Of a DNA stretch of 64,000 nucleotides, positions 54,320 through 64,000 are shown one piece after another. The position numbers were made by a program, and so were the translations under genes. The DNA is taken from positions 5,208,001-5,272,000 of the forward strand of contig NZ_BLLB01000002.1 in assembly GCF_010723735.1 (NCBI RefSeq), read 5' to 3'. The number at the start of each line of letters is the position of its first letter. The first letter of the stretch is position 1. This stretch comes from Mycolicibacterium hippocampi (lineage in GTDB: Bacteria > Actinomycetota > Actinomycetes > Mycobacteriales > Mycobacteriaceae). The notes under the pieces are model-generated. The model searched no databases. It worked only from the letters and a program-made list of their open reading frames with translations, and was not told the origin of the DNA.

Positions 54320-55501
54320 CTACCGCTGCGAGCCCAACGCCTGCTCGACGTCGCCGAGCAGGTCGGCGACGTCCTCGATGCCGACCGACAGTCGGACCAG
54401 GTCGTCCGGCACCTCGAGTTGGGACCCGGCCGTTGAGGCGTGGGTCATCGCGCCGGGATACTCGATGAGCGATTCCACACCGCCGAGCGACTCGGCGAGA
54501 ATGAAAATCTCTGTGCGCGCGCAGAAGTCGCGCGCAGCTTGGGGGCCGCCACGCAGCCGCACCGACACCATTCCGCCGAAGCCGCTCATCTGGCGTGCCG
54601 CGACCTCGTGGTTGGGGTGCGACGGCAGCCCCGGGTAGAGCACGCTGTTGATCGCGGGGTGCCCGTCGAGGAACTCCGCGATCGCCCCGGCGTTGTCGCT
54701 GTGGCGCTGCATCCGCAACGGCAGGGTCTTGAGGCCCCGCATCGTCAGGTAGGCGTCGAACGGCCCGGGCACCGCACCCGCACCGTTCTGCAGGAACGCG
54801 AAGGCCTCGTCGAGCGCTTCGTCGTTGGTCAGCAGGGCGCCGCCGACCACGTCCGAATGCCCACCGATGTACTTGGTGGTCGAGTGCAGCACGATGTCGG
54901 CGCCCAGCGGAAGCGGCTGCTGGAGCGCCGGCGAGGCGAATGTGTTGTCCACCAGGACTTTGGTGCCCGTGGCGGCGGCGAGTGCGGCGATGCCCTCGAT
55001 GTCGGCGATGGACAGCAGCGGGTTGGTCGGCGTCTCGACCCAGATCAGCTTGGTCCGGTCGGTGATCGCCGCGCGCACGGCGTCCAGATCGGAGAGCGCC
55101 ACCGCGGTGTAGCTGATCCCCCACAGCGTGAACACCTTGTCGATCAGCCGGAAGGTGCCGCCGTAGGCGTCGTCGGGGATGACTAGGTGGTCGCCGGGTC
55201 GCAGCAGGGCACGCAGTGCGCAGTCGGTCGCAGCCATCCCGGAGCTGAACGCCCGCGCGTAGGACGCCGTCTCCACCGCCGCCAGGGATGCCTCCAGCGC
55301 GGCGCGGGTCGGGTTGCCGGTGCGGGCGTACTCGAACCCGCTGCGCAGCCCACCGACACCGTCCTGGGCGAACGTCGAGCTGGCATAGATCGGGGCATTC
55401 ACCACGCCGGTCGCCGGATCAGGGCGATAACCAGCGTGAATGGCCTTGGTCGCCGGGCCGTAGGCGCGGTAGTGGTCGGCCGCACTGCGCTGCTCTCCCA
55501 T
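54320..55501 (-). CDS. metB: cystathionine gamma-synthase
   Basis: 393-aa PLP enzyme of the Cys/Met metabolism family. It has GFEYARTGNPTRAALE, SGMAATDCAL, VETPTNPLL and the Schiff-base STTKYIGGHSDVVGG. By synteny with Rv1079 it joins O-acyl-homoserine and cysteine to make cystathionine, or acts in reverse trans-sulfuration with cbs. I chose the ATG at 55501. It diverges from an acyl-CoA dehydrogenase with 25 bases between starts. Confidence 0.92.
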   Translation of the reverse strand: MGEQRSAADHYRAYGPATKAIHAGYRPDPATGVVNAPIYASSTFAQDGVGGLRSGFEYARTGNPTRAALEASLAAVETASYARAFSSGMAATDCALRALLRPGDHLVIPDDAYGGTFRLIDKVFTLWGISYTAVALSDLDAVRAAITDRTKLIWVETPTNPLLSIADIEGIAALAAATGTKVLVDNTFASPALQQPLPLGADIVLHSTTKYIGGHSDVVGGALLTNDEALDEAFAFLQNGAGAVPGPFDAYLTMRGLKTLPLRMQRHSDNAGAIAEFLDGHPAINSVLYPGLPSHPNHEVAARQMSGFGGMVSVRLRGGPQAARDFCARTEIFILAESLGGVESLIEYPGAMTHASTAGSQLEVPDDLVRLSVGIEDVADLLGDVEQALGSQR

Positions 55502-55526
55502 GGCCGCAAGCGTAGCGGTGTAGAAA

Positions 55527-56723
55527 GTGAGCATGTCGACCTCTGCGACCGCATCGATCGAGAGCCTGCTCGACCTCGACTCGCTGCTGAGTCCCGAAGA
55601 GCTCGACCTGCGCTCGATGGTGCGCGGGTTCGGTGAGCAGCGCCTGCGGCCGCACATCGCCGAGTGGTTCGAGACGGGGCAGGTCCCGGTCCGGGATCTC
55701 GCCGTCGAGATCGGCAAGCTCGGCCTGCTCGGCATGCATCTGACCGGCTACGGGTGCGGCGGTTCGACGGCTACGGCCTACGGGCTGGTGTGCCAGGAGC
55801 TGGAGGCCGTGGACAGCGGGCTGCGCAGCCTGGTCTCGGTCCAGGGCTCACTGGCGATGTTCGCCATTCACCGGTGGGGCAGCGAGGAGCAGCGCCGCCA
55901 GTGGCTGCCCGGCATGGCGGCAGGTGAGCTGATCGGTTGCTTCGGCCTCACCGAGCCGGACTTCGGCTCCAACCCCGGCGGCATGCGCACCACGGCACGC
56001 CGGGACGGGTCGGACTGGATCCTCAACGGTTCGAAGATGTGGATCACCAACGCCTCGGTCGCCGACGTCGCGATCGTCTGGGCGCGTGAGCAGGGCACCG
56101 AACGCAACAGCATCGTCGGGTTCGCCGTGCCGACCTCCACCCCGGGTTTCAGCGCCAGGGAGATGACGCACAAGATGTCGCTGCGGGCGTCGGTCACCTC
56201 CGAGTTCAGCCTCGACGACGTCCGGCTGCCCGAGGACGCGCGGCTGCCGGAAGCCCGGGGGCTGGCGGGACCGCTGAGCTGCCTGTCCGAGGCGCGGTTC
56301 GGGATCGTCTTCGGCGCTGTCGGAGCTGCCCGGGATTGCCTGGAGACCGCGCTGGACTACGTCGGGACCCGTCAGGTGTTCGACCGGCCGCTGGCCGGAT
56401 ACCAGCTGACGCAGGCCAAGATCGCCGACATGGCCGTCGAGCTGGCCAAGGCCCAGCTGCTGGCGCTGCATCTGGGCCGGCTCAAAGACGACGGCCGCAT
56501 CCGGCCCGAGCAGGTCAGCGTCGGCAAGCTGAACAACGTCCGGGAAGCTCTCGAGATCGCACGGCAGTGCCGCACGCTGTTGGGCGCCAACGGGATCACG
56601 TTGGAGTATCCGGTGCTCCGGCATGCCAACAACCTGGAGTCGGTGCTCACCTACGAGGGCACGTCCGAGGTGCACCAGCTGGTCATCGGTGAGGCGTTGA
56701 CGGGCGTCAGCGCGTTCCGCTGA
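55527..56723 (+). CDS. acyl-CoA dehydrogenase (glutaryl-CoA dehydrogenase-like)
   Basis: 398-aa flavoenzyme of the acyl-CoA dehydrogenase family. FAD/substrate motifs are CFGLTEPDFGSNPGG and WILNGSKMWITNA. The catalytic Glu is in LTYEGTSEVHQL near residue 380, and GANGITLEYPVLRHANNLES is the pattern of glutaryl-CoA dehydrogenases. The expected reaction is oxidative decarboxylation of glutaryl-CoA in lysine/tryptophan breakdown; assignment beyond the family is tentative. It starts at GTG 55527 or ATG 55533. Its end overlaps the convergent RDD gene by 17 bases. Confidence 0.86.
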   Translation: MSMSTSATASIESLLDLDSLLSPEELDLRSMVRGFGEQRLRPHIAEWFETGQVPVRDLAVEIGKLGLLGMHLTGYGCGGSTATAYGLVCQELEAVDSGLRSLVSVQGSLAMFAIHRWGSEEQRRQWLPGMAAGELIGCFGLTEPDFGSNPGGMRTTARRDGSDWILNGSKMWITNASVADVAIVWAREQGTERNSIVGFAVPTSTPGFSAREMTHKMSLRASVTSEFSLDDVRLPEDARLPEARGLAGPLSCLSEARFGIVFGAVGAARDCLETALDYVGTRQVFDRPLAGYQLTQAKIADMAVELAKAQLLALHLGRLKDDGRIRPEQVSVGKLNNVREALEIARQCRTLLGANGITLEYPVLRHANNLESVLTYEGTSEVHQLVIGEALTGVSAFR

Positions 56724-57237
56724 CGCGGGGCACACACACCGTGGTCATGATCTTGTCGGCCGGCGTCTGACGTTTGGCGTCCCACAGTGGGAACAGATAG
56801 CCGATGAAGCAGGGCACGGCGTCCACGGCGTGGACGAACTGGCGCATCAGCGACCGGCCGAAACCGATGGGCTGCCAAGTCTTCCCGCTGACCACCTGGA
56901 ATCTCATCACCGACTTGCCGAGGCTCGAGCCGGTGGTTCCCTGGCGGTAGCCGAAGTTCCAGACCGCGTAGCTCAGCGAGATCAGCGCGACCGGACCGAA
57001 CAGGGCGTCCCCGACGTCCGAGGGGGTCGCCGTGCAGGCCACTCCCCCGTTGTCGTAGGTCACGCAGTCGACGCCGGCGGTGCCGATCGCCACCGCTTGC
57101 CAGAGCGCCGCGGCGGCGAGCAGCGGGAGCACGTCGATCAGCCACGCTCCCAGTCGAGCGATCCAGGGCGTGTAGGCCTTTCTGGGCAGCACCGGCCGCC
57201 AGAGCTGCTGCGGCGGCTGTCGGGCATCCCAGGACAC
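56707..57237 (-). CDS. RDD family membrane protein
   Basis: 176-aa protein with three hydrophobic helices and the RDD-family arrangement: ARLGAWLIDVLPLL in helix 1, then GTTGSSLGKSVMRFQVVS, KTWQPIGFGRSLMRQF and a FIGYLFPLWDAKRQTPADKIM C-terminus. It is a paralogue of the pra-like protein at 58394 but lacks that protein's Pro-rich head. It starts with GTG. The function is unknown. Confidence 0.85.
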   Translation of the reverse strand: MSWDARQPPQQLWRPVLPRKAYTPWIARLGAWLIDVLPLLAAAALWQAVAIGTAGVDCVTYDNGGVACTATPSDVGDALFGPVALISLSYAVWNFGYRQGTTGSSLGKSVMRFQVVSGKTWQPIGFGRSLMRQFVHAVDAVPCFIGYLFPLWDAKRQTPADKIMTTVCVPRVSGTR

Positions 57238-57274
57238 GCTTCACAGGATCTCGGGCCTATCGGCAAATCGCAAA

Positions 57275-57311
57275 ATGTCGGCGTGCCCGGTACACCCGGA
57301 CACGCCGACAT
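57275..57311 (-). terminator. intrinsic terminator of the 57328 gene
   Basis: Perfect 11-bp arms ATGTCGGCGTG (57275-57285) and CACGCCGACAT (57301-57311) enclose a GC-rich inner CCGG/CCGG pairing. It starts 17 bases after the stop codon. On the minus strand it is followed by a weak T-rich run (TTTGCGATTT). Confidence 0.7.
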
Positions 57312-57327
57312 CCAGAGCCCGGATGCG

Positions 57328-58368
57328 CTACTGGGTGGCGGGCGCCACCGAGGCGCCGTTGAGCACCCGGTAGGCGTACACCAGGATCAGCGACGCCACG
57401 GGCACCGCCACCAGCAGGCCGACACCGCACAACACCGCGCCCACCACGACCACAAGGACCATCACCAGCCAGGTGAGCAGCACGTTGCCGAAGTTGTTCT
57501 TGCTGGTCTCGAAACTCGCCTTGACGGCATCCAGCGGCGCCAGGTTGCGGTCCAGAACCGCGATCACCGTGAACATCAACATGATGCTCGCGATCACACC
57601 CGGAATCACGCACAGGAAGAAGCCGACGGTCGTGATGACGCCGACGATCAGCGTGGCGATGACCACGTTGCCGATGTTGCGGGGCCGGAAGAACGATCCG
57701 ATGGCGACCTGCTGGCCGTTGGCGATGTCGATGACGCCGCCGAGGAAGGCCGACTGGATCGCTGCGCCGACAAGCAGCGACAGGAACCACCCGACGATCG
57801 AGACGAGGATGCCCGTCACGCCGGTGGCACTGTAGGAGAACGAGAATCCGCTGTCGTCGGTGACGTAGCTGGCCGAGTCAGGGGCCAACAGGACCTGGAA
57901 CAGGTTGATGAGCCCCTGCAGGATCAGCAGCACCACGCCGAAGGCCAGGGTGGCCACGACGAGCGGGACGGCGTTGTTGGTGAACTTGTTCCACGCCCAG
58001 CTGAACGCCTCGCCGACGCTGTAGCCGGACTGGCCACCCATCGGCGGGTAACCCTGCTGCGGTGGCGGATAACCGCCCTGCTGCGGTGGCGGATAACCGC
58101 CCTGCTGCGGTGGCGGATAACCGCCCTGCTGCGGTGGCGGATAACCGCCCTGCTGCGGTGGCGGATAACCGCCCTGCGGTGCCGAATATCCGCCGGGGGG
58201 CGGAAACCCCCCGGACGGCGGGAAACCACCCGGCTCCTGCGGCGGCGGCGGGTAGCCACCTCCCGGCGGGGGCGGCGGGTAGCCACCACCCCCGGGAGGA
58301 GGAGGCGGCGGATATCCCTCCGGTGGCGGCGGAGGGTAGCCCCCGGGCGGCGGCGGGTTCTCTGTCAT
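57328..58368 (-). CDS. Pro/Gly/Tyr-rich repeat protein with polytopic membrane domain
   Basis: 346 aa. The first 112 residues are a PPPGGYPPP-type low-complexity head containing five exact GGYPPPQQ repeats. Residues of about 115-340 form a six-helix membrane domain with RPRNIGNVVIATL, FLCVIPGVI and the AVKASFETSKNNFGN motif of the glycerophosphoryl-diester-phosphodiesterase-like membrane domain (DUF975/YciC-like). The head may be a flexible protein-protein interaction arm. It is flanked by two RDD genes on the same strand, all sharing Pro-rich or RDD features, and a terminator follows. Confidence 0.83.
   Translation of the reverse strand: MTENPPPPGGYPPPPPEGYPPPPPPGGGGYPPPPPGGGYPPPPQEPGGFPPSGGFPPPGGYSAPQGGYPPPQQGGYPPPQQGGYPPPQQGGYPPPQQGGYPPPQQGYPPMGGQSGYSVGEAFSWAWNKFTNNAVPLVVATLAFGVVLLILQGLINLFQVLLAPDSASYVTDDSGFSFSYSATGVTGILVSIVGWFLSLLVGAAIQSAFLGGVIDIANGQQVAIGSFFRPRNIGNVVIATLIVGVITTVGFFLCVIPGVIASIMLMFTVIAVLDRNLAPLDAVKASFETSKNNFGNVLLTWLVMVLVVVVGAVLCGVGLLVAVPVASLILVYAYRVLNGASVAPATQ
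58054..58173 (-). repeat. five perfect 24-bp tandem repeats in coding sequence
   Basis: Five identical 24-bp units in frame encode GGYPPPQQ in the head of the membrane protein. Exact identity at the DNA level suggests recent expansion, and copy number may differ between strains without breaking the frame. Confidence 0.95.
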
Positions 58369-58393
58369 GACTGTCTCCTCATGTCGATGGCGG

Positions 58394-58969
58394 TCAGAGT
58401 GGAATGCAGACGGTGGTCATTATCTTGTCGGCGATGGTTTGCCGCTTGGCGTCCCACAGCGGGAACAGATATCCGATGTAGCAGATCACGCCGTCGATGA
58501 TGTGCGCCAGCTGCCTGACGACCGAGCGGCCGAAACCGATGGGCTGCCAGGTCTTTTCGCTGACGACCTGAAACTTCATCATCGCCTTGCCGATGCTGGA
58601 ACCGGTGGTGCCCTGCCGGTGGCCGAGGTTCCAGATGACGTAGGCCAGAATGGCGCCGCCGGCCAGCACGAACGCCGTCTGGCCCAGGGTGGACGTCCCC
58701 GTCGCACAGAGCTCGCCGAGGCCGAACTCGGACGGGTCGGTGACGCACACCGTCTCCCGGGTGGCCACCAGCACCCCCCAGCCGATGCCTTGCAGGACCA
58801 GCACCGGAACGGCATCGATGAGCCATGCCAGAACCCGGGTGAGCCACGGCGTGTACGCCTCTCGCGGAAGCGGCGCGCCCGCAAACCCCACCGGCGGCAG
58901 AACCGGGTGACCACCGGGTGGTGGCGGAGCAGGCGGATAGCTCCCCGGGGGTGGCGGTTGATCGGTCAC
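58394..58969 (-). CDS. pra: proline-rich antigen-like RDD membrane protein (Rv1078-like)
   Basis: 191 aa. A Pro-rich cytoplasmic head (DQPPPPGSYPPAPPPPGG) is followed by three membrane helices of the RDD family. RVLAWLIDAVPVLVL, GTTGSSIGKAMMKFQVVS and CYIGYLFPLWDAKRQTIADKIM are nearly identical to the paralogue at 56707. Position next to cbs matches pra (Rv1078) in M. tuberculosis, whose product was first described as a proline-rich antigen. The actual function is unknown. Confidence 0.8.
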   Translation of the reverse strand: MTDQPPPPGSYPPAPPPPGGHPVLPPVGFAGAPLPREAYTPWLTRVLAWLIDAVPVLVLQGIGWGVLVATRETVCVTDPSEFGLGELCATGTSTLGQTAFVLAGGAILAYVIWNLGHRQGTTGSSIGKAMMKFQVVSEKTWQPIGFGRSVVRQLAHIIDGVICYIGYLFPLWDAKRQTIADKIMTTVCIPL

Positions 58970-59109
58970 AGACGCCTTCCAGTGCTGCCTCGGCTGGCTC
59001 GAGCGTGATTACCCTACCTGAGCAATACCTGGCAACAGCGGTTTCGCGCACGAAATCGATCTTGTTTTCCGGGAAGCGGCGGCGCCTGCCGGACCTGGGA
59101 AAAGCCCCG

Positions 59110-60516
<1,407 letters not shown>

Positions 60517-60545
60517 GCGTCCATCGTGTCAGGCGCCGCGGACGA

Positions 60546-61616
60546 CTACCAGGTCGCCTCTCGGATGTACTCGCCGATCTGCCGCAGCGACCGGTTGGCC
60601 TCGGTCACCGCCGGCGCCCCGAGCTGGAAGACGTGCATCTGACCGGGCCAGATGCGGACCTCGACGGGCACCCCCGCGGCCGCCAGCTTGCGCGCGGCCT
60701 TGCGCGCATCGCTGAGCAGGACCTCGGACCCCGAGACGTGGATGAGCGTGCGCGGCAGACCCGGTTCGATGTGGTCGAGCGGCTCGTAGATTTCCTCCGG
60801 CCGGCCGTCGACCACGCGCTTGCCGGCAGCCTCGCTGATCAGCTCGACCAGGGCGTGGAAAGCCCGGTGCGGAAACATCACGTCGGTGCGGACATTCGGA
60901 TGGTCGGCCCGCCCCTCGTTGTCGATCTCGAACAGCGGGGACATGGTGGCGATGGCGGCCGGCGATTCGCCCTCGTATCCGTCGAGGCCCTCCGCCTGCA
61001 GCCGCTCGGCCAGCGCCAGCGCCAGATAACCGCCGGCGGAATCACCGGCCAGCACGATCTGGTCGGGCTCGTAGCCCGTCTCGCGCAGCCACTTGTAGGC
61101 GTCGTAGCAGTCGTCGAGTGCGGTGCCGACGGAGTGGTTGGGGATCATCCGGTAGTTGGCGACCAGCACGGGGCTGTCGGCGTACTTGGACAACGCTGCC
61201 ACCAGGCGGCCGTGGGTGTTGACCCCGCAGGTCAGAAACGCGCCACCGTGCAGGTAGAGAACCACGCTGCGCTTGCCGTCTGCGGGCAGCACCCCCGCCG
61301 CGCGGACCAGCTGGGCGGTGCAGTGCGGGAGCGCGATGGTGGCCCGCACCGTGCCGGGGGGTGGCCGCATGATCCTGGCGGCGAAGTCCACCAGACCCCA
61401 GGGCCACGGCATCCTCGGGGCGTAGCTACCGATGGTCAGAGTCGGCTTGATCGTCAACAGTGCGGCCAGGCTCATCAGCCGCCCGGCGACGCTCGGACCG
61501 TCTTCGACGACCTCGACGGGGGCACCGTCGCTGACCGGGAATCGGCGGGGTTTATGGGCTCTACCTGGCCGGACAGCCATGTACGAAGAGCTGGGAACCT
61601 TACTCGGTGCCGTCAT
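60546..61616 (-). CDS. lipU: alpha/beta hydrolase, lipase/esterase LipU
   Basis: 356-aa hormone-sensitive-lipase-family esterase. It has the oxyanion motif YLHGGAF, the nucleophile in GDSAGGYLAL, and the His in WPGQMHVF; the acid is probably the Asp/Glu in SGSEVLLSD. An AGGAAG site 8 bases upstream favours the ATG at 61616; ATG 61580 and GTG 61625 are alternatives. There is no signal peptide. It lies next to cbs, as lipU (Rv1076) does. The GDSL gene lies upstream, divergent across a 194-bp, partly A/T-rich gap that holds no gene I can see. Confidence 0.92.
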   Translation of the reverse strand: MTAPSKVPSSSYMAVRPGRAHKPRRFPVSDGAPVEVVEDGPSVAGRLMSLAALLTIKPTLTIGSYAPRMPWPWGLVDFAARIMRPPPGTVRATIALPHCTAQLVRAAGVLPADGKRSVVLYLHGGAFLTCGVNTHGRLVAALSKYADSPVLVANYRMIPNHSVGTALDDCYDAYKWLRETGYEPDQIVLAGDSAGGYLALALAERLQAEGLDGYEGESPAAIATMSPLFEIDNEGRADHPNVRTDVMFPHRAFHALVELISEAAGKRVVDGRPEEIYEPLDHIEPGLPRTLIHVSGSEVLLSDARKAARKLAAAGVPVEVRIWPGQMHVFQLGAPAVTEANRSLRQIGEYIREATW

Positions 61617-61810
61617 CGCCACCACTTCCTACGCCGTTGTAGTCCCTCGATAAGCCGACTTATTCAGACAGGCTCGTAACTTAGCTTGTCACCTGTTACC
61701 TCTATCACAATTGGTTAAACACTTTTGGTACCGGAGTTGATACCGCACTGTGATCGCCGATTCGCTACTGGACGCGCTGGGTCCTCGCAGCGCCCACTAA
61801 ACTCGGCTGC

Positions 61811-62827
61811 GTGGGCATTACCCGTCATGCTCCTCACGTGCGCAGTCGCACCCCGCGGCCGTCGGTCGTCGCCCTGGTGGCCGCCGCCGCCCTCGCGTCG
61901 ACCGGCTCCGCGTACGTCGGGGCCCGAAATCTGTTGAGCGGGCAGGCCGAGCAGGCACGCAGTGTCATCCCGAAGTCGTGGGACGTCCCGCCGCGCGCGG
62001 ACGGCGTGTACGCGCCAGGTGGCGGTCCGGTCGAGCGCTGGCACCGCGGGATCCCGTTCGATCTGCACCTGATGATCTTCGGCGACTCCACCGCCACCGG
62101 GTACGGCTGCACGAACGGCGACGAGGTGCCGGGAGTGCTGCTGGCCAGAGGGTTGGCCGAAGAGTCGGGAAAGCGGATCCGGTTGAGCACCAAGGCGATC
62201 GTCGGGGCGACCTCCAAGGGTCTGTCCGGCCAGATCGACGCGATGTTCGTCGCGGGTCCCCCGCCCGATGCCGCGGTGATCATGATCGGCGCCAACGACA
62301 TCACCAAACCCAACGGCGTCGGTCCGTCGGCGCGTCGGCTCGGCCGGGCCGTGCAGCGGTTGCGCAGCAGCGGGGCCGTCGTCGCCGTCGGCACCTGCCC
62401 GGACTTCGGCGTCATCACCGCGATCCCGCAACCCCTGCGGTGGGTGGCGCGCAGCCGCGGGCTGCGGCTGGCCCGAGCGCAGGCGGCCGCGGTGCGGTCG
62501 GCGGGTGGTACTCCGGTGCCGTTCTCGGACCTGCTGGCACCGCACTTCTACGAGACCCCGGAGCTGTTGTTCTCCCAGGACATGTTCCATCCCTCGGCGG
62601 CCGGCTACGCGCTGGCGGCCAAGCAGCTGCTGCCGGCGCTCTGCAGCGAACTGGGCGAATTCGTCACCGGGATGCCGCGCGAGGAGGCGCTGGAATCGCG
62701 CAGGCCGGACGGCGGATCGCTGCTGGACCGGGTCAGCGGGCTCAGCCGGTTGTGGCGACGTTCGACCGGGGTGCCGGCGCCCGTTCTGGGTGGGGTGCCC
62801 GCTCCGATGCCGGTCGGCGCGGGCTAG
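61811..62827 (+). CDS. GDSL-family esterase (Rv1075c-like)
   Basis: 338-aa SGNH/GDSL hydrolase with an N-terminal membrane anchor or uncleaved signal (about 18-36). The catalytic Ser93 is in IFGDSTATGYG, the oxyanion Asn is in IGANDITKP, and Asp/His are in SQDMFHPSAAGY. The C-terminal 80 residues are an Arg/Pro-rich tail. The M. tuberculosis homologue is reported as a short-chain esterase. It begins with GTG. It diverges from lipU and is followed by the thiolase gene after 39 bases. Confidence 0.9.
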   Translation: MGITRHAPHVRSRTPRPSVVALVAAAALASTGSAYVGARNLLSGQAEQARSVIPKSWDVPPRADGVYAPGGGPVERWHRGIPFDLHLMIFGDSTATGYGCTNGDEVPGVLLARGLAEESGKRIRLSTKAIVGATSKGLSGQIDAMFVAGPPPDAAVIMIGANDITKPNGVGPSARRLGRAVQRLRSSGAVVAVGTCPDFGVITAIPQPLRWVARSRGLRLARAQAAAVRSAGGTPVPFSDLLAPHFYETPELLFSQDMFHPSAAGYALAAKQLLPALCSELGEFVTGMPREEALESRRPDGGSLLDRVSGLSRLWRRSTGVPAPVLGGVPAPMPVGAG

Positions 62828-62866
62828 GTTCTGTGTAGTTTCCGCCCGAACCCGCAAGGAGCCGTC

Positions 62867-64000
62867 ATGCCCGAGGCCGTCATCGTCGCCACCGCCCGCT
62901 CACCCATCGGCCGAGCCAACAAGGGCTCGCTGGTCACCATGCGCCCCGACGACCTCGCCGCGCAGATGGTCAGGGCCGCGCTGGACAAGGTTCCAGGCCT
63001 GGACCCGCGGGAGATCGACGACCTGATGATGGGCTGCGCCCAGCCCGCCGGTGAGGCCGGATACAACATCGGCCGCGCGGTGGCGGTCGAGCTCGGCTAC
63101 GACTTCCTGCCCGGCACCACGGTCAACCGTTACTGCTCGTCGTCGCTGCAGACCACGCGGATGGCGTTCCACGCGATCAAGGCGGGCGAGGGCGAGGCCT
63201 TCATCTCGGCCGGGGTGGAGACGGTGTCGCGCTTCGGCAAGGGAGCCGCCGACGGCGCCCCCGACTCGAAGAACGAGCTGTTCGCCGACGCGCAGGCACG
63301 CACCGAAGAGGCCGCCGCCGGTGCCACCGAGTGGCACGACCCCCGCGAGGACGGCAAGCTGCCCGACGTCTACATCGCGATGGGTCAGACGGCCGAGAAC
63401 GTCGCGGCATTCACCGGCATCAGCCGCGAAGACCAGGACCACTGGGGCGTGCGGTCGCAGAACCGTGCCGAAGAAGCCATCAGGAGCGGGTTCTTCGCCC
63501 GCGAGATCGCCCCGGTGACGCTGCCCGACGGCACCGTCGTCTCGGTTGACGACGGTCCGCGCGCAGGCACCACCTACGAGAAGATCAGCCAGCTCAAGCC
63601 GGTGTTCCGGCCGAACGGAACGATCACCGCGGGCAACGCCTGTCCGCTCAACGACGGCGCCGCGGCGGTGGTGATCATGAGCGACACCAAGGCCAAGGCC
63701 CTGGGCCTGACCCCACTGGCGCGCATCGTGTCGACGGGTGTGAGCGGCCTGTCGCCGGAGATCATGGGTCTGGGCCCGATCGAGGCGGTGAAGAAGGCTC
63801 TGGCGAACGCCAAGATGAGCATCGGCGACATCGACCTGTACGAGATCAACGAGGCCTTCGCGGTGCAGGTGCTCGGCTCGGCCCGCGAGTTGGGCATGGA
63901 CGAGGACAAGCTCAACATCTCCGGCGGCGCGATCGCTCTCGGCCACCCGTTCGGTATGACGGGCGCGCGGATCACCGCCACGCTGCTGAACAACCTGCAG
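62867..64000 (+). CDS. fadA3: acetyl-CoA acyltransferase (thiolase, FadA3-like), 3' end outside window
   Basis: 378 codons of a degradative-type thiolase that cleaves 3-ketoacyl-CoA. The acyl-accepting cysteine is C90 in NRYCSSSLQT, NEAFAVQ is present, and the catalytic His lies in GGAIALGHPFG; the final CxG motif is cut off by the window edge. AAGGAG precedes the ATG by 5 bases. Synteny with Rv1074c supports the fadA3 name. The position of the second catalytic Cys cannot be checked here. Confidence 0.92.
   Translation, partial: MPEAVIVATARSPIGRANKGSLVTMRPDDLAAQMVRAALDKVPGLDPREIDDLMMGCAQPAGEAGYNIGRAVAVELGYDFLPGTTVNRYCSSSLQTTRMAFHAIKAGEGEAFISAGVETVSRFGKGAADGAPDSKNELFADAQARTEEAAAGATEWHDPREDGKLPDVYIAMGQTAENVAAFTGISREDQDHWGVRSQNRAEEAIRSGFFAREIAPVTLPDGTVVSVDDGPRAGTTYEKISQLKPVFRPNGTITAGNACPLNDGAAAVVIMSDTKAKALGLTPLARIVSTGVSGLSPEIMGLGPIEAVKKALANAKMSIGDIDLYEINEAFAVQVLGSARELGMDEDKLNISGGAIALGHPFGMTGARITATLLNNLQ

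Noticed and set aside
58054..58173. Tandem repeats considered as a CRISPR array
   Set aside because: The units are contiguous with no spacers and encode an in-frame Pro-rich peptide.

Overview
This window is a high-GC actinobacterial chromosome segment, almost certainly from a fast-growing, environmental-type Mycobacterium (Mycolicibacterium). The evidence is an mce/yrbE operon head, mycothiol S-conjugate amidase, short-chain Z-prenyl diphosphate synthase, desA2, phoH2, DUF222/HNH (13E12-type) genes, many GTG starts and 4-bp gene overlaps. From 16 kb to the right edge the gene order matches, from family knowledge, the M. tuberculosis Rv1112-to-Rv1074c block (ychF, Rv1111c, ispH, Rv1109c, xseA/xseB, 3beta-HSD, AI-2E exporter, DUF4245, glpX, fum, deacetylase, phoH2, desA2, glyA, coaA, uppS, hlyIII, DUF255, mca, DUF4307, greA, metB, pra, cbs, lipU, GDSL esterase, fadA3). 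Extra genes are interspersed. No rRNA, tRNA, CRISPR array, IS element or phage gene block was recognised.

Left region, 0-16 kb (accessory): a truncated mce operon (Mce protein, YrbEB, YrbEA) preceded by a TetR regulator; an alpha/beta hydrolase; a 987-aa kinase-aminotransferase fusion; a frameshifted lipocalin-like gene; a class III cyclase; two HNH endonucleases; a permuted papain-like hydrolase; an F420-type nitroreductase; a CDF metal exporter with its ArsR repressor and a clear operator; and a VapBC module with a perfect 20-bp palindromic operator.

Middle region, 16-33 kb: ychF, a lipoprotein-type class B PBP, ispH, exonuclease VII and 3beta-hydroxysteroid dehydrogenase. Next comes an insertion of about 8 kb carrying two divergent sulfatases, a HAD phosphatase, a genuine formylglycine-generating enzyme, an SRPBCC protein and two SDR oxidoreductases. 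Two exact matches to the KstR (cholesterol regulon) operator consensus lie at the edges of this unit, one before the 3beta-HSD and one before the SDR pair. I suggest it may be a steroid- or sterol-sulfate catabolic module; this is inference.

Right region, 33-64 kb: mostly conserved housekeeping and cell-envelope genes (gluconeogenesis, TCA cycle, CoA, one-carbon, isoprenoid, mycothiol and trans-sulfuration metabolism). Several small features stand out: a 45-codon gene overlapping phoH2 (probable phoAT), a ketosteroid-isomerase homologue lacking one catalytic Asp, tandem 4-TM paralogues with large hairpins between genes, a structured leader before greA, and a proline-rich/RDD gene cluster containing five perfect 24-bp repeats.
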